From Thalassolituus hydrocarboniclasticus (GTDB taxonomy: Bacteria; Pseudomonadota; Gammaproteobacteria; Pseudomonadales; Oceanobacteraceae): 64,000 bases of DNA. Numbering within the stretch: the stretch's first letter is position 1; each line of letters begins with the position of its first letter. The position numbers were made by a program, and so were the translations under genes. Positions 42,383 to 52,558 of this stretch are shown here, in pieces. A model generated the notes under the pieces. The model made no database searches and was not told where the DNA came from. It saw only the letters and a list, made by a program, of their open reading frames with translations. Location of the stretch: positions 825,501-889,500 of the forward strand of contig NZ_CP054475.1 of the NCBI RefSeq assembly GCF_025345565.1. The letters run 5' to 3'.

Positions 42383-44235
42383 TAGCCTTCTGCGCCTCCG
42401 AGGTATTCGTTAATAATGCTTTGCGCGATCGGGCCTGCAGTACGGCCAGCAGATTCACCATTTTCGATCACCACGGCAATGGCAATCTCCGGGTTTTCTA
42501 CCGGTGCAAAAGCAATAAAGAGCGCGTGATCACGCCAGCGTTCGCGCAGGGATTCGGAGTCGTATTCTTCATCCTGTTTGATCCCCACGACCTGTGCCGT
42601 CCCGGTTTTACCGGCAATCGGGTAGCGCAGCTTGCTCCGCAGGCGTCGTGCAGTACCGTGGGTACCGTTGATCACCTGTTCCATGGCGTGATACATCTGC
42701 TCCCAGTCCTGCGGGTTTTTCAACTGAATATCGGCGATATCGCCATGCGGAATTTCATCCTCGATATCGTTGTGCGCCAGAATCAGACGCGGTACCTGCC
42801 AGGTGCCGCGATTAGCCAGAACTGCGGTGGCAGTGGCCAGCTGCATGGGTGTTACCAGCATAAAGCCCTGACCAATACCGAGGTTGACGGTATCACCGGC
42901 GTACCAGAAAGATTTTCTCTTGGCCCGTTTCCATTCGCGGTCGGGCAACAGACCCGGCAGGGCGTTGCTGATATCCAGCGTCATGTTGCGGCCAAAGCCG
43001 AACTGGGCAAGAAACGGCGAAATATTGTCGATACCGGCACGCACGGCGACATCGTAGAAATAGGTGTCGCAGGATTCGACGATGGCACGCTCCAGATTGA
43101 CTTTGCCATGGCCGATGCGCTTCCAGTCGCGGTACAGGCGCTCGTCATTTTCCAGCTGATACCAGCCCGGATCATCAATGGCTTCATTCCAGCTGGTAAT
43201 GCCGGAGTTCAGGGCCGCTAAGCCAACGAAAGGTTTCAGGGTGGAGGCCGGTGGGTACTGACCGCGGATCGCCCGGTCAAACAGTGGCAGGTCTGGGTTG
43301 TCGCGCAGTTCGGAATAATCTTTGTGCGAAATACCGGTAACAAATAAGTTCGGGTTGAAACTCGGGTTGGAATACAGGCTGACAATACCGCCGGTTGCCA
43401 CCTCGATTGCAACGAGGGCGCCACGCATACCTTTCATTTCTTTTTGCGCCAGTTTTTGCAAACGGCTGTCGAGGTGCAGGGTAATGTCCTGGCCGGGTAC
43501 CGGGTCTTTGCGCTCAATAATCTGGATTACCCGTCCGCGGGCGTTGGTTTCTACCTTCTGATAACCCACTTCACCGTGCAGGTCCTGCTCGTAACGGCGC
43601 TCTACGCCGAGCTTACCGATAAACTGGGTCGCGCTGTAACGGCGCTTGGTTTCCGGGTCGGTGTCGAGGGTAGCCTGCTCCTGCTGGTTGATCCGGCCAA
43701 CATAACCTAGTACATGAGCAAAGGTTTCACCTTGCGGGTAATGCCGCACCAGCTGGGCTTCAACGTCGACGCCGGGCAGATAAAAGCGGTTGACCATGAC
43801 CTTGGCGATATCGTCTTCGCTCAGCTGGTGACGTAAAACAACAGGTTCGAACGGCCGGCGGCGGAAGCCCTGACGTTTTTCAAACTGCTCGCGGTCACGT
43901 TCGCTGATACCGATCAGCTGATCGAGGAAAGCGATGGTCTGCTCCATATCGCGTACCCGTTCCGGTACCAGGGTCAGACTGTAAGAGGGGATGTTTTCGG
44001 CCAGCAGAATGCCGTTGCGGTCGTAAATCAGACCGCGGTTAGGTGCGATAGGACGCAGCTGAATACGGTTGTTTTCCGACAGGTCTTTGTATTTTTCGTA
44101 GAGATTGATCTGCAGATAGGCCATGCGCCAGGCCAGTATGCACAGCATCAGGAAAATAAAGATGGCCAGTGTTAATGCGCGGGAGCGGAACAGCCTCCGT
44201 TCTGCCGATTTATCCCTGAATGAATGCTCCCACAT
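42382..44235 (-). CDS. mrdA: Penicillin-binding protein 2 (transpeptidase)
   Basis: 617 residues. N-terminal TM about 25-45, dimerisation/pedestal region, transpeptidase domain with STLKPF (catalytic Ser), SCD (SxN position), and KTGTAQV. Crosslinks peptidoglycan of the lateral wall with RodA. I set the start at 44235 (MWEHSFRDK) because it begins just before the TM helix and has a GTGAG upstream; longer in-frame starts add unconserved residues. Adjacent to rodA and rlmH. Confidence 0.95.
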   Translation of the reverse strand: MWEHSFRDKSAERRLFRSRALTLAIFIFLMLCILAWRMAYLQINLYEKYKDLSENNRIQLRPIAPNRGLIYDRNGILLAENIPSYSLTLVPERVRDMEQTIAFLDQLIGISERDREQFEKRQGFRRRPFEPVVLRHQLSEDDIAKVMVNRFYLPGVDVEAQLVRHYPQGETFAHVLGYVGRINQQEQATLDTDPETKRRYSATQFIGKLGVERRYEQDLHGEVGYQKVETNARGRVIQIIERKDPVPGQDITLHLDSRLQKLAQKEMKGMRGALVAIEVATGGIVSLYSNPSFNPNLFVTGISHKDYSELRDNPDLPLFDRAIRGQYPPASTLKPFVGLAALNSGITSWNEAIDDPGWYQLENDERLYRDWKRIGHGKVNLERAIVESCDTYFYDVAVRAGIDNISPFLAQFGFGRNMTLDISNALPGLLPDREWKRAKRKSFWYAGDTVNLGIGQGFMLVTPMQLATATAVLANRGTWQVPRLILAHNDIEDEIPHGDIADIQLKNPQDWEQMYHAMEQVINGTHGTARRLRSKLRYPIAGKTGTAQVVGIKQDEEYDSESLRERWRDHALFIAFAPVENPEIAIAVVIENGESAGRTAGPIAQSIINEYLGGAEG

Positions 44236-44242
44236 AAACGAC

Positions 44243-44710
44243 TCACTTATGGTAAGGGTGGCCCTGCAGGATGCTCCACGCACGGTACAGCTGTTCGGCC
44301 AGCAGTACACGCACCAGCGGGTGAGGCAGGGTCAGCGCCGACAGCGACCAGCGCTGTCTGGCCAGAGCCAGTACCTCGGCGGTCATGCCATCGGGGCCAC
44401 CGACCAGCAGAGCCACATCGCCGCCCTGCATGCGCCAGCCTTCCAGCTGCTGTGACAACTGCTCGGTCGACCAGTTGCTGCCTTTTACATCCAGCGCCAC
44501 GACGTGATCCTGCGGACGGATTGCTTTACGCAGAGCGTCAGCTTCCTGCTGCATGGCTTTTTCTTTGCTGGTGTTTTTGGCGCGGTGTCCCGGCGGAATT
44601 TCCACCAGTTCGATGCTGCAGTCGGCGGGCAGGCGCTTGGCGTATTCCGCAAAGCCCTGTTCCACCCATGCCGGCATCTTATGACCTACCGCCAGAAGGC
44701 GCAGTTTCAT
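44243..44710 (-). CDS. rlmH: 23S rRNA pseudouridine-1915 N3-methyltransferase RlmH
   Basis: 155 residues, alpha/beta knot SPOUT methyltransferase. [15 protein letters not shown] at the start, [25 protein letters not shown]-binding knot and the C-terminal [18 protein letters not shown]. Modifies m3-psi1915 of 23S rRNA. Overlaps rsfS by 4 bp, so coupled. Confidence 0.96.
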   Translation of the reverse strand: MKLRLLAVGHKMPAWVEQGFAEYAKRLPADCSIELVEIPPGHRAKNTSKEKAMQQEADALRKAIRPQDHVVALDVKGSNWSTEQLSQQLEGWRMQGGDVALLVGGPDGMTAEVLALARQRWSLSALTLPHPLVRVLLAEQLYRAWSILQGHPYHK

Positions 44711-45057
44711 GCCTCAGATTGTCCGGTCTCTGCGCCGGGTTCTCCCCAGAGACGCTCCAGATCGTAGAAGTGGCGGGACTGGTCGGTCATAACGTGTACC
44801 ACCACATCAATCAGGTCGATCAGAACCCAATCAGCGGCGGCACGACCTTCCGTACCGTTAGGGCGCAGGCCGGCGTGCTTGGCTTTTTCCTCCACGTTAC
44901 CAGCGACAGCGGTGACGTGACGGTTAGAAGTACCGGTTGCGATGATCATCCAGTCGGTTACCGAAGTACGGCCGCGGACGTCGAGAACGGTGATATTTTG
45001 CGCTTTCAGGTCTTCCAAAGCGTCGATCACCAGAGATTTGATTTGCTCAGTTTGCAT
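44707..45057 (-). CDS. rsfS: Ribosome silencing factor RsfS
   Basis: 116 residues, DUF143/RsfS fold: [41 protein letters not shown], and YDLERLWG at the end. Binds L14 of the 50S subunit and blocks subunit joining in starvation. Between nadD (6-bp gap) and rlmH. Confidence 0.95.
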   Translation of the reverse strand: MQTEQIKSLVIDALEDLKAQNITVLDVRGRTSVTDWMIIATGTSNRHVTAVAGNVEEKAKHAGLRPNGTEGRAAADWVLIDLIDVVVHVMTDQSRHFYDLERLWGEPGAETGQSEA

Positions 45058-45063
45058 TCAGTT

Positions 45064-45753
45064 CTATCGATAGAGTTGTTGTTGGGTTATGTAATCCAGC
45101 ACCGCGTCCGGTGTCAGAAAGGTCACATTGTCGCCCTGCTTGATAGCCCGGCGCAAGTCGGAGGCGGATATATCCAGCTCCGGCCAGTGATGAAGACAGA
45201 TATGACCGGCTTCAGCGGCCAGTAAATCGGTCAGTGAGCACTCACGTTGCTCTAATTGTTGTTCCTGCCAGTGGCTGACGTTGCGCAATCCGGGACGGCT
45301 GATGACCAGCAGATTGGCTTCATCCAGCAGTGATTGCGGCTGATGCCAGTGTTCGAATCCCTGCCAGGCATCCTGTCCCATGACCCAGGTAAAACCGACG
45401 CTGGGGTAGGCGGCGCGCAGGGCAGCGACGGTGATGGCGCTGTAGCTCAGGTCGTCACGCTCAAGCTCGATGTTGCTCGGCTCAATCCCATCCAGATTGC
45501 GGCAGGCAAGCAGCAGCATTGCCAGACGCTGTTCAGCACTGGCCTGTGGCTGCGGCCGGTGTGGCGGAATACGGTTGGGAATCAGCAGGACTTTCTCGAA
45601 GCCGAGATCGCGCAATTGCACGGCGATACGCAGATGACCGATATGAACCGGATCAAAGGTACCGCCCAGCAGCGCCCAGCGTTTACGGCGACTGCCGGAC
45701 GATTGCCCGGCGATTGGTTGCATGGCGGGCGGATTATTTACGGACTTCGCCAT
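45064..45753 (-). CDS. nadD: Nicotinate-nucleotide adenylyltransferase
   Basis: 229 residues. HxGH nucleotidyltransferase signature in [25 protein letters not shown] in the centre; the ATP-site loop [12 protein letters not shown] replaces the commoner ISSTxxR. Makes nicotinate adenine dinucleotide in NAD synthesis. About 18 residues precede the fold; an in-frame Met at residue 12 is an alternative start. Overlaps the end of proA by 20 bp. Confidence 0.94.
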   Translation of the reverse strand: MAKSVNNPPAMQPIAGQSSGSRRKRWALLGGTFDPVHIGHLRIAVQLRDLGFEKVLLIPNRIPPHRPQPQASAEQRLAMLLLACRNLDGIEPSNIELERDDLSYSAITVAALRAAYPSVGFTWVMGQDAWQGFEHWHQPQSLLDEANLLVISRPGLRNVSHWQEQQLEQRECSLTDLLAAEAGHICLHHWPELDISASDLRRAIKQGDNVTFLTPDAVLDYITQQQLYR

Positions 45754-46990
45754 TGCCCAGCACTACGTACTTTTGTGAGGTCAGACCGTCGAGGCCGACC
45801 GGGCCGCGGGCATGGATTTTATCGGTGGAGATACCGATCTCGGCGCCCAGACCGTATTCAAAACCATCGGCAAAGCGGGTGGAGGCGTTGACCATCACCG
45901 AGCTGGAGTCAACTTCGGTCAGGAAGCGGCGTGCCAGTGTGTAATTTTCGCTGACGATGGTGTCGGTATGGTGTGAGCCATAGTGGTTGATATGGTCGAT
46001 GGCGCTGTCCATATCGTCGACGATTTTCACCGCCAGTACCGGCGCCAGATATTCGGTATGCCAGTCTTCTTCGGTGGCGGCATGAATATCGGTCAGCAGT
46101 TCACGGGTACGCTCACAGCCACGCAGTTCCACGCCAAGAGCTTCATAGGCTTCTGCCAGTTCCGGCAGGATATCGGCGGCCACGGCCTGATGCACCAGCA
46201 GGGTTTCCATGGTGTTACAGGTGCCGTAGCGGTGTGTCTTGGCGTTGATGGCGATATTGATGGCCTTGGTTTTATCGGCGAATTCGTCGATATACACATG
46301 GCAGATACCATCCAGATGCTTGATCACAATCACCTTGGCGTCACGGCTGATACGCTCAATCAGGCCTTTGCCGCCGCGCGGTACGATAACGTCCACGTAC
46401 TCCGGCATGGTGATTAACGCGCCGACCGCGGCACGGTCGGTGGTTTCCACCACCTGCACGGCACTGGCCGGCAGGCCGGCTTCTTCCAGTCCGGCGCTGA
46501 TAATGGCGGCCAGTGTGCGGTTGGCTTCAATGGCTTCGGAACCACCACGCAGAATGGCGGCGTTGCCGGATTTCAGACACAGGCTGGCGGCCTCAATGGT
46601 GACGTTCGGACGGCTTTCATAAATGATGCCGATAACGCCCAGGGGCACGCGCATCTTGCCCACCTGAATGCCGCTTGGGCGGTATTTCAGATCGGTGATT
46701 TCGCCGACCGGATCGGCCAGAGTGGCCACCTGATGCAGGCCTTCGATCATGGTATCGATACGCTCGTCGGTCAGTTCCAGACGATCGAGCAGGGCGGCTT
46801 CAAGGCCGTTGTCGCGGCCGCGTTGCATATCACGCTGGTTGGCGGCTTTGATGGCATCGCGCTGGGCGGTAATGGCATCGGCAATGGCCAGCAGCGCTTT
46901 ATTTTTGTCCTGAGTCGACGCGCGGGCCATGGCACGGGAGGCCTGGCGGGCGTTCTGACCCAGGGTCTGCATGTATTCGATTACATCCAT
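45734..46990 (-). CDS. proA: Gamma-glutamyl phosphate reductase
   Basis: 418 residues, ALDH superfamily, second step of proline synthesis (reduces glutamyl-5-phosphate to the semialdehyde). Conserved: [39 protein letters not shown] with catalytic Cys, [33 protein letters not shown]. Cytoplasmic. First gene of the cluster that runs to rlpA on the minus strand. Confidence 0.96.
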   Translation of the reverse strand: MDVIEYMQTLGQNARQASRAMARASTQDKNKALLAIADAITAQRDAIKAANQRDMQRGRDNGLEAALLDRLELTDERIDTMIEGLHQVATLADPVGEITDLKYRPSGIQVGKMRVPLGVIGIIYESRPNVTIEAASLCLKSGNAAILRGGSEAIEANRTLAAIISAGLEEAGLPASAVQVVETTDRAAVGALITMPEYVDVIVPRGGKGLIERISRDAKVIVIKHLDGICHVYIDEFADKTKAINIAINAKTHRYGTCNTMETLLVHQAVAADILPELAEAYEALGVELRGCERTRELLTDIHAATEEDWHTEYLAPVLAVKIVDDMDSAIDHINHYGSHHTDTIVSENYTLARRFLTEVDSSSVMVNASTRFADGFEYGLGAEIGISTDKIHARGPVGLDGLTSQKYVVLGNGEVRK

Positions 46991-47107
46991 CGATCACACC
47001 TGAACAGTCTGTAGCGGGAGAAAGTGCGCTAGTATACACCAACAACTACAATGAAAGCGTCCGCAGCCTCTGCGGTGCAGTAATTTCAGCTACGGATTCT
47101 CTCGGTT

Positions 47108-48040
47108 ATGGAAAAAACGCAGTTTCACAGCCTGGTCGTGCTGCAGGTTAAAGTCCTTTATTGCCTGCTGGCGGCGTTGGGGCTGAGCATTATTGCCGCC
47201 CTGGATCTGCTCGAAGATAAAAAACAGTTTGCCATGATTGCTGCCGGTTTTTCGCTGGCGCTGGTGGTGTATGCCGGCTATCTGTTAGTGCGCCGTAAAA
47301 AGCGCTCATCCCCTTACCCTGAGTGGGTGCTGGTGGGGCTGTTATCGGTGTTTACCCTGTTTGGCATGCATCAGAGTGCACAGGTCGCGCACTGGATTTA
47401 TTTTGTACCGGTGTATACCTACTTTTTGTTTCCCTTCCGCCTGGCCAGTTACATTACCCTTGCGTACAGCGCGGTGCTGGTATTACTGGTACTGGAAGAC
47501 TTTGATAATTACAGCCGCCTGCAGATGTTGTTTACCTACGCGGCCTGTTACACCTTTTCGGTGATGTACGCCCTGATTAATGAACGCAATAACCGTGCTC
47601 TGACCGAGATTGTGAATACTGATCCGCTGACTCAGGTGTATAACGAGCACCAGTTGTATCTGGATCTGAATAAAGAAATGACCCGTGCTGACCGTCAGCG
47701 CAGCAGTCTGATGTTAATGGCCGTGGCAACACCGGAAGCCTGGCACAGCCTGAAAGTGGAAGACTATGAGCAGCGCCTGAGTTATCTCGGCAATAAACTG
47801 CGTAAGTGTCTGCGCAAATACGATGCCTGTTACCGCCTGAATACCGATGACTTTGTGATTGTTATGCCGCACAGTGATCCACAGGATTCTGAAGAGCTGA
47901 AAGCTCAGTTGCTGGATTGTATGGCCGATAAGAAATTCGCTGCACTGAAAGAATTGCCGGTGCATGTGGAAGCCTATCAACCGGATGACGATGCTCACAG
48001 TCTGATCCGCCGGGTTATGGAGGCGTTACATGCTGGCTGA
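47108..48040 (+). CDS. Membrane protein with degenerate GGDEF domain (first of a pair)
   Basis: 310 residues: about five TM helices in residues 10-155, then a GGDEF-like domain about 165-310. DPLTQVYNEHQLYLDLN keeps the start of the fold, but the metal/substrate region has no IDxFK..ND and the catalytic signature reads LNTDDFV in place of GGDEF, so it is very unlikely to make c-di-GMP. It overlaps the next gene by 11 bp and is divergent from proA. Probably a sensor or c-di-GMP/nucleotide reader (inference). Confidence 0.8.
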   Translation: MEKTQFHSLVVLQVKVLYCLLAALGLSIIAALDLLEDKKQFAMIAAGFSLALVVYAGYLLVRRKKRSSPYPEWVLVGLLSVFTLFGMHQSAQVAHWIYFVPVYTYFLFPFRLASYITLAYSAVLVLLVLEDFDNYSRLQMLFTYAACYTFSVMYALINERNNRALTEIVNTDPLTQVYNEHQLYLDLNKEMTRADRQRSSLMLMAVATPEAWHSLKVEDYEQRLSYLGNKLRKCLRKYDACYRLNTDDFVIVMPHSDPQDSEELKAQLLDCMADKKFAALKELPVHVEAYQPDDDAHSLIRRVMEALHAG

Positions 48041-49016
48041 TTTATCGCAGGACGAATTATTACCCAGACTGCAGGCGGTGGTGTATCTGCTGGCTTCGGT
48101 CGCCATTGGTATTCTGATGTACGATCAGTACCGGCAGGGGTTGTACCCGCTGGTGTTGAGTAATGCTATTGCCATCCCGGCGTTTGTGTTCAGTGCGATC
48201 TTTATTTATATCAATCGCGACCGTGACATCTTCTCCTGGATTAATTATCCGCTGATTTTTACCCTGGCTGCGCTGGCGCTGTATCAGCTGCCACAGTATC
48301 CACAGCTGATGACGCATTATTTATATGCTCTGCCGCTGTTCAGTTACTTTTGCCTGCCACTGTATCCGGCCACGGTATTTAATGTGGTGGTCGCGGTTTT
48401 GATGACCCTGCTGTTGTGGCTGGATCATGGCTTTATGCTGGCGCTGCGCACCGGCACCAATTATTCATTGCTGCTCGGCTCGGCCTGGTGCTTTGCCTAT
48501 TTAACGCTGTTAAAAGGCTGGTCGCTGAAACGTCTGGCACTGACCGATCAGACCTCCGGTGCCTATAACCGCCGTCACTTTTTTCATGCCCTGACCCGCG
48601 AGATTGCCCGCAGTGAATCGACCCGTCACAGTGTCAGTCTGATTGGTCTGGTGATCGATGATTACCGTCAGCTGATTGATATCCACGGTAACCGGGTTAT
48701 GTCGCAGTTTCTGCCGCGCTTTGTTGAACGCACACAGCGCCAGATCCGTGCCGGAGACGAAATATTCCGCCTGGCCGATGATTTGTTTGTCCTGGTGTTA
48801 CCGAACTGTCCGGAAGATGGTGCCATTGTGCTGATGGAGCGGGTTAAGCGCACCTTGCAGCAACAGGCATGGAAACCCTTTGCGGAAATTTCTATCAGTG
48901 CCGCCGCGGTTGGCTTGCAGATGGGAGAGGACAGTAAGGATCTGGAAAAACGTTTATCGGCAAAACTGAAGAAACAAAAACGTGCCAGCCTGCAGCTGGC
49001 GGCCTTTGCCGATTAA
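48030..49016 (+). CDS. Membrane protein with degenerate GGDEF domain (second of a pair)
   Basis: 328 residues: five to six TM helices about 10-165, then GGDEF-like domain about 170-320 (TDQTSGAYNRRHFFHALTRE). IDDYRQLIDIHGN recalls the metal-binding region, but the signature is LADDLFV, lacking the two glycines. Same architecture as the upstream gene, which overlaps it by 11 bp, so the two likely act as a complex. The TM parts resemble each other loosely, so tandem duplication is likely. Confidence 0.8.
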   Translation: MLADLSQDELLPRLQAVVYLLASVAIGILMYDQYRQGLYPLVLSNAIAIPAFVFSAIFIYINRDRDIFSWINYPLIFTLAALALYQLPQYPQLMTHYLYALPLFSYFCLPLYPATVFNVVVAVLMTLLLWLDHGFMLALRTGTNYSLLLGSAWCFAYLTLLKGWSLKRLALTDQTSGAYNRRHFFHALTREIARSESTRHSVSLIGLVIDDYRQLIDIHGNRVMSQFLPRFVERTQRQIRAGDEIFRLADDLFVLVLPNCPEDGAIVLMERVKRTLQQQAWKPFAEISISAAAVGLQMGEDSKDLEKRLSAKLKKQKRASLQLAAFAD

Positions 49017-49026
49017 ATAAAGCGGT

Positions 49027-49059
49027 CAGAGCAGCTCTGAATGACTCAGAGCTGCTCTG
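49027..49059. terminator. Perfect 14-bp hairpin between convergent genes
   Basis: CAGAGCAGCTCTGA/TCAGAGCTGCTCTG with ATGAC loop. No T-run on the plus strand; on the minus strand weakly T-rich. Likely a bidirectional terminator or transcription barrier between the GGDEF-like gene and the methyltransferase gene. Confidence 0.55.
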
Positions 49060-49062
49060 GAA

Positions 49063-49917
49063 CTAAACGCTGGCGCGGATAATCCGCACCAGCGTTTTTG
49101 TTTTTGATTGTGGCAGGTTCAGTTTGCCGTAGAACTCTGCCGGGTCGTGTACCCGTACCTCGTTGAAACCATCCTGTTGAAACCCTTTTTTAATTGCGGC
49201 ATCCGACGGATAGTGCAGTGGCCACTGGCCGCGGGTAAAAAATCCCACCAGTTTCTGCGCGAATTTTACGTAGCGGTATGACGGATGGTCGGCAAAATCC
49301 GGGTATAAATCGGTGACGTAAAATCCGGCCGGAAATCCTTTCAGCCCCTCCGCCATCCGGGTCCAGACACTGCGGATGGTGACCAGATCAAAATAATTCA
49401 CCAGGCCTTCGGTAACGATGGCGGTTTTCTTCGCCGGATCAAGGCTGGCCAGCAGTGCGGCAATAGAATCATCCCCTTCCTGCTGCAGAATATTGCAGGC
49501 CCGGACACTGTGACCGCTGGTCTGGCCAATCTCCGCCAGCAGTGCCTGTTTACGGCTGGCCATACCGGGAAGGTCGGCTTCGATATAAGTCAGCTGCGGA
49601 TATTTCTGTTTAAAGCGATAACCGCGCGGCGAAAGACCGGCGGCGATTTCAACAATCTGCTCCACGCCTTCTTCTTCGATCAGGCGCTCGACCTGATGAT
49701 CAATAACAGAGTGCCGCTGCAGTAAAAAGGTATCGATATCAGCCCCGGCCACCAGGCGTAAAAAGGCATTAACCGGGCTGAGTGCGGCATTGGCGACACG
49801 TCCCATACCGGTAATAAACCCGGGGGCGGAGAGGCCGTGCTTGTACCAGATGTAGCCGGTATAGTGAGCGCTGATGCTGATGCGGGAGGTATCGGTGGCG
49901 GAAGTGGAAGAGGTCAT
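49063..49917 (-). CDS. Class I SAM-dependent methyltransferase (LCMT-like)
   Basis: 284 residues. Motif I VEIAAGLSPRGYRF is the SAM loop of the leucine carboxyl methyltransferase-like group; IVTEGLVNYFD matches the acidic post-motif. Substrate unknown. Start at 49917 gives the family length; longer in-frame starts upstream are unsupported by a clear ribosome-binding site. Divergent from the DedA-like gene. Confidence 0.8.
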   Translation of the reverse strand: MTSSTSATDTSRISISAHYTGYIWYKHGLSAPGFITGMGRVANAALSPVNAFLRLVAGADIDTFLLQRHSVIDHQVERLIEEEGVEQIVEIAAGLSPRGYRFKQKYPQLTYIEADLPGMASRKQALLAEIGQTSGHSVRACNILQQEGDDSIAALLASLDPAKKTAIVTEGLVNYFDLVTIRSVWTRMAEGLKGFPAGFYVTDLYPDFADHPSYRYVKFAQKLVGFFTRGQWPLHYPSDAAIKKGFQQDGFNEVRVHDPAEFYGKLNLPQSKTKTLVRIIRASV

Positions 49918-50016
49918 GAGCTGTCTTTTATTGTTGTTGTGTACGCACACGAGAATACAGGGGAATACCCTGCTGCGTCCACGCGTGGTCAACCGGCAAC
50001 AGCCCGGGCGGTTGTG

Positions 50017-50637
50017 ATGGAGTCGGCACTATCCGGTTTTTTTGCAGACGTCCCCGGCATTATTGAGCAGCATGGCTGGCTGCTGTTGCCAGCGGTCTTT
50101 GTTCTGGCGCTGGCAGAGTCGCTGCTGGTGGTCGGGTTATTTATTCCCGGTGTGGCATTGCTGGTGGGGCTGACCATTCTGGCGGCGGAGCAGGGGTTGC
50201 CCGTTGTTTGGTGGTGGCTTGCCGGAGCGGCGGGAGCGCTGTGTGGCGACGGTCTGAGTTTTCATATTGGCCGCTGGTATGGACCGCGGCTTGCGCACTG
50301 GAATATCTTCCGCCGTCACCCTGACTGGCTGCCTTCGGCTGAGCACTTTTTTGCCCGTTATGGTGTGTGGAGCATTGCTCTTGGGCGCTTTATCGGCCCG
50401 TTGCGGCCTCTGGTGCCGGGGGTAGCCGGCGCTTGTGGCATGCCGGTACGGCGTTTCTGGTGGGTAAATAGCTGGTCTTCAGCCGCCTGGGCGGCGTTTT
50501 ATCTGCTGCCGGTTTACTGGTTTGGTCAGGCGGCCCTGACCGTACTGCAACCCTGGCAATTACTGCTGGGATTGGGGCTGGCAACGCTGGTCGCGCTGTT
50601 GATAAGCCGAGTGTTACAGCGCCGTAAAGGCCCCTGA
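50017..50637 (+). CDS. DedA-family (VTT) membrane protein
   Basis: 206 residues, about five TM/re-entrant helices. Family core: FIPGVALLVGLTILA, GAAGALCGDGLSFHIGRWYG, and SIALGRFIGPLRPLVPGVAGACGMP, with the conserved Gly/Arg/Pro region. DedA proteins move or scramble membrane lipids (undecaprenyl phosphate or phosphatidylethanolamine in different members). ATG 50017 is chosen by length and signature; upstream ribosome site is weak. Confidence 0.88.
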   Translation: MESALSGFFADVPGIIEQHGWLLLPAVFVLALAESLLVVGLFIPGVALLVGLTILAAEQGLPVVWWWLAGAAGALCGDGLSFHIGRWYGPRLAHWNIFRRHPDWLPSAEHFFARYGVWSIALGRFIGPLRPLVPGVAGACGMPVRRFWWVNSWSSAAWAAFYLLPVYWFGQAALTVLQPWQLLLGLGLATLVALLISRVLQRRKGP

Positions 50638-50644
50638 ACTGAGC

Positions 50645-50884
50645 TTATTGCTTATCCTGTAGCGCCCGTACTTCGTTACGCGCCTGATTAAGCTGAAATT
50701 GCAGGTCGGCGACTTTTTGTTTCAGTTCGCGCGCAGCAGCCACTTCCTGCTGATGCTGATCGGCAATCTCCTGCAGACTTTTTTCTGCCTCTTTCACCTG
50801 TTGCTGCCAGCGTTTACTCAGCCGGTATGCCACCACGGCTCCACCAATAATCATGCCTGCCATAATGGCGAAAATAAGACCCAT
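50645..50884 (-). CDS. Small membrane coiled-coil protein
   Basis: 79 residues: one N-terminal TM helix (GLIFAIMAGMIIGGAVVAYR) and then a Glu/Gln-rich heptad coiled coil to the end. Inner membrane with a cytoplasmic or periplasmic coil; function unknown. GGAG precedes the ATG. Convergent with the DedA gene, 7 bp apart. Confidence 0.6.
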   Translation of the reverse strand: MGLIFAIMAGMIIGGAVVAYRLSKRWQQQVKEAEKSLQEIADQHQQEVAAARELKQKVADLQFQLNQARNEVRALQDKQ

Positions 50885-51040
50885 AACAACTCCTGTGGCC
50901 CTTAGGCTATGCGGGGTAAAACGTCAGTTTATCGGAATTGGTGCGGATATACCCGGCTGCGGGACAAAAACTGGTAAACTGCCCGCCGTTGAATTTTCTG
51001 TGGGCTGATCGCCATCAGCCCATTGTTGTGGAGCTAAGTT

Positions 51041-52069
51041 GTGACCATTGCTGAACTGGTAGCCAAAAGCGGCGCGCAGATGCGCGTATTTGATCTTGGG
51101 CGACGCATCGAAGAAGTGCCTCTGGCGGACTTCAAAGCCTTTGAGCAGATGCAGAAACCCTATCCGGTGCCCTATCTGAAACATGCCTGGCTGGGCATTC
51201 TCAGCTGGAATCCCGATGAGCCGGGGCAGCACAATATCTGGTTTGTTAAGTTGCCGCTGGATGAGCAGAACATTCTGCAGCCGGGTCCGCGCGATGCCTT
51301 CCTGCAACACTGGCTGCGGGTTGCCCAGTATCCGGATCAGAAGCACGGCGATGCGCCCTGCAGCTACAAACCGGATGCCAACCGTATGGCCTACTTTCAT
51401 GCACTGGCGCTGCAGGCTCTGGGGCAGGAGACTACCCAATACTATGCAACCGCACGTGCTTACCTGAGCGGTGATATCGGCTGGGATAACTGGCAGCAGC
51501 TCGGTCTGCAGGGGCTGGCCGAAGTGGTTGCGCGTCTGGCGGAAGAGCAGAACGAAACCCTGCTGTGCAAGGCGCTGCCAAATTTACCCGCGGTGCCGCG
51601 TAATGTGGTGCTGGGTTTCCTGGAAAATGCTGCGCCGGGTCAGGCACTGACTTCCGCGATCAATGACAGCCTGTCACAGGTTGTCGCGGGCGGTGCTGAG
51701 GTGGCTGATCTGGCGGCCTTTGCCCGTGCGTTATCGCACAGCGTTAATGCCGATCAGCGCGTGCTGTTGCTGCAGTTGCTGCTGCAACATCCGCACAGCC
51801 GTTCAGTGGAGTTGCTGGCGGCGCTGGGCAGCCGTTGCTGGCGTGATCTGCAGGGCGGATTGCTGCTGGCTTATCTCGAATGTCTGGCGGTTAACGAACA
51901 GGGCATAAATGCCTTTAATGCGCTGGTCGCCGACCTGCTGGCGTTGCCGGGGATGCGTGAACGCTTTATGGAAGTATTCCGCTCACCACAGCGCAGCGAA
52001 TCGCTGGCGCAGGCGATAGGGCAGTTACTGTCGCTGGCGCGTCAGGGTGACAGTGGACGTCTGCAATGA
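51041..52069 (+). CDS. DUF3549 family protein
   Basis: 342 residues, cytoplasmic. N-terminal block TIAELVAKSGAQMRVFDLGR then VPLADFKAFE and PYLKHAWLGILSWNPDE are the family's hallmarks; C-terminal two-thirds helical. Function unknown. GTG 51041 is preceded by GGAG at about 10 bases. Overlaps the YchJ-like gene by 4 bp (ATGA), so co-translated. Confidence 0.82.
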   Translation: MTIAELVAKSGAQMRVFDLGRRIEEVPLADFKAFEQMQKPYPVPYLKHAWLGILSWNPDEPGQHNIWFVKLPLDEQNILQPGPRDAFLQHWLRVAQYPDQKHGDAPCSYKPDANRMAYFHALALQALGQETTQYYATARAYLSGDIGWDNWQQLGLQGLAEVVARLAEEQNETLLCKALPNLPAVPRNVVLGFLENAAPGQALTSAINDSLSQVVAGGAEVADLAAFARALSHSVNADQRVLLLQLLLQHPHSRSVELLAALGSRCWRDLQGGLLLAYLECLAVNEQGINAFNALVADLLALPGMRERFMEVFRSPQRSESLAQAIGQLLSLARQGDSGRLQ

Positions 52070-52527
52070 GCAGCAAGGCAGAAGCTCTTTGCCCCTGTGG
52101 CAGCGGCCGTCTGTATGGTGACTGCTGCCAGCGGTTGCATCAGGGGCAGCCTGCTGCAACCGCTGAAGCCCTGATGCGCTCACGCTACAGCGCTTTTGTC
52201 TTTGGTATGCAGGAGTATCTGCTCGAAAGCTGGGACAGCCGTACCCGCCCGGCAGAATTACCGCTGGATAACGATACCCGCTGGTTTGGCTTAACGGTGC
52301 ATGATTCACAGCAGGATGGCGACAGAGCGACGGTCAGTTTCAGTGCGCGTTTTTGTGAAGGCAAAGACTGGTTCTGTCTGAGCGAAGTCTCCGCTTTTGC
52401 TTTAGCTGCGGATGGTCATTGGCGCTATGTCGATGGTAAGGCTGACTTTCAGCCGCTGCAGCCGGGACGTAACGACCTTTGCCCTTGTGGCAGCGAGAAA
52501 AAATACAAGAAGTGCTGCGGCGCCTGA
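52066..52527 (+). CDS. YchJ-like UPF0225 protein with SEC-C motifs
   Basis: 153 residues with two SEC-C type zinc motifs: CPCGSGRLYGDCCQ near the start and LCPCGSEKKYKKCCGA at the end, around an alpha/beta NTF2-like core (ALMRSRYSAFVFGMQEYLLE). Matches YchJ/UPF0225. Role unknown. Coupled to DUF3549 by a 4-bp overlap. Confidence 0.88.
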   Translation: MSSKAEALCPCGSGRLYGDCCQRLHQGQPAATAEALMRSRYSAFVFGMQEYLLESWDSRTRPAELPLDNDTRWFGLTVHDSQQDGDRATVSFSARFCEGKDWFCLSEVSAFALAADGHWRYVDGKADFQPLQPGRNDLCPCGSEKKYKKCCGA

Positions 52528-52558
52528 CCCTTAGACCGGGCGCCGGATAAAAGGCCTG

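Noticed and set aside
44224..45225. 333-codon open frame on the plus strand
   Set aside because: Lies antisense to rlmH, rsfS and nadD, three well-conserved genes; no ribosome site and no recognisable domain.
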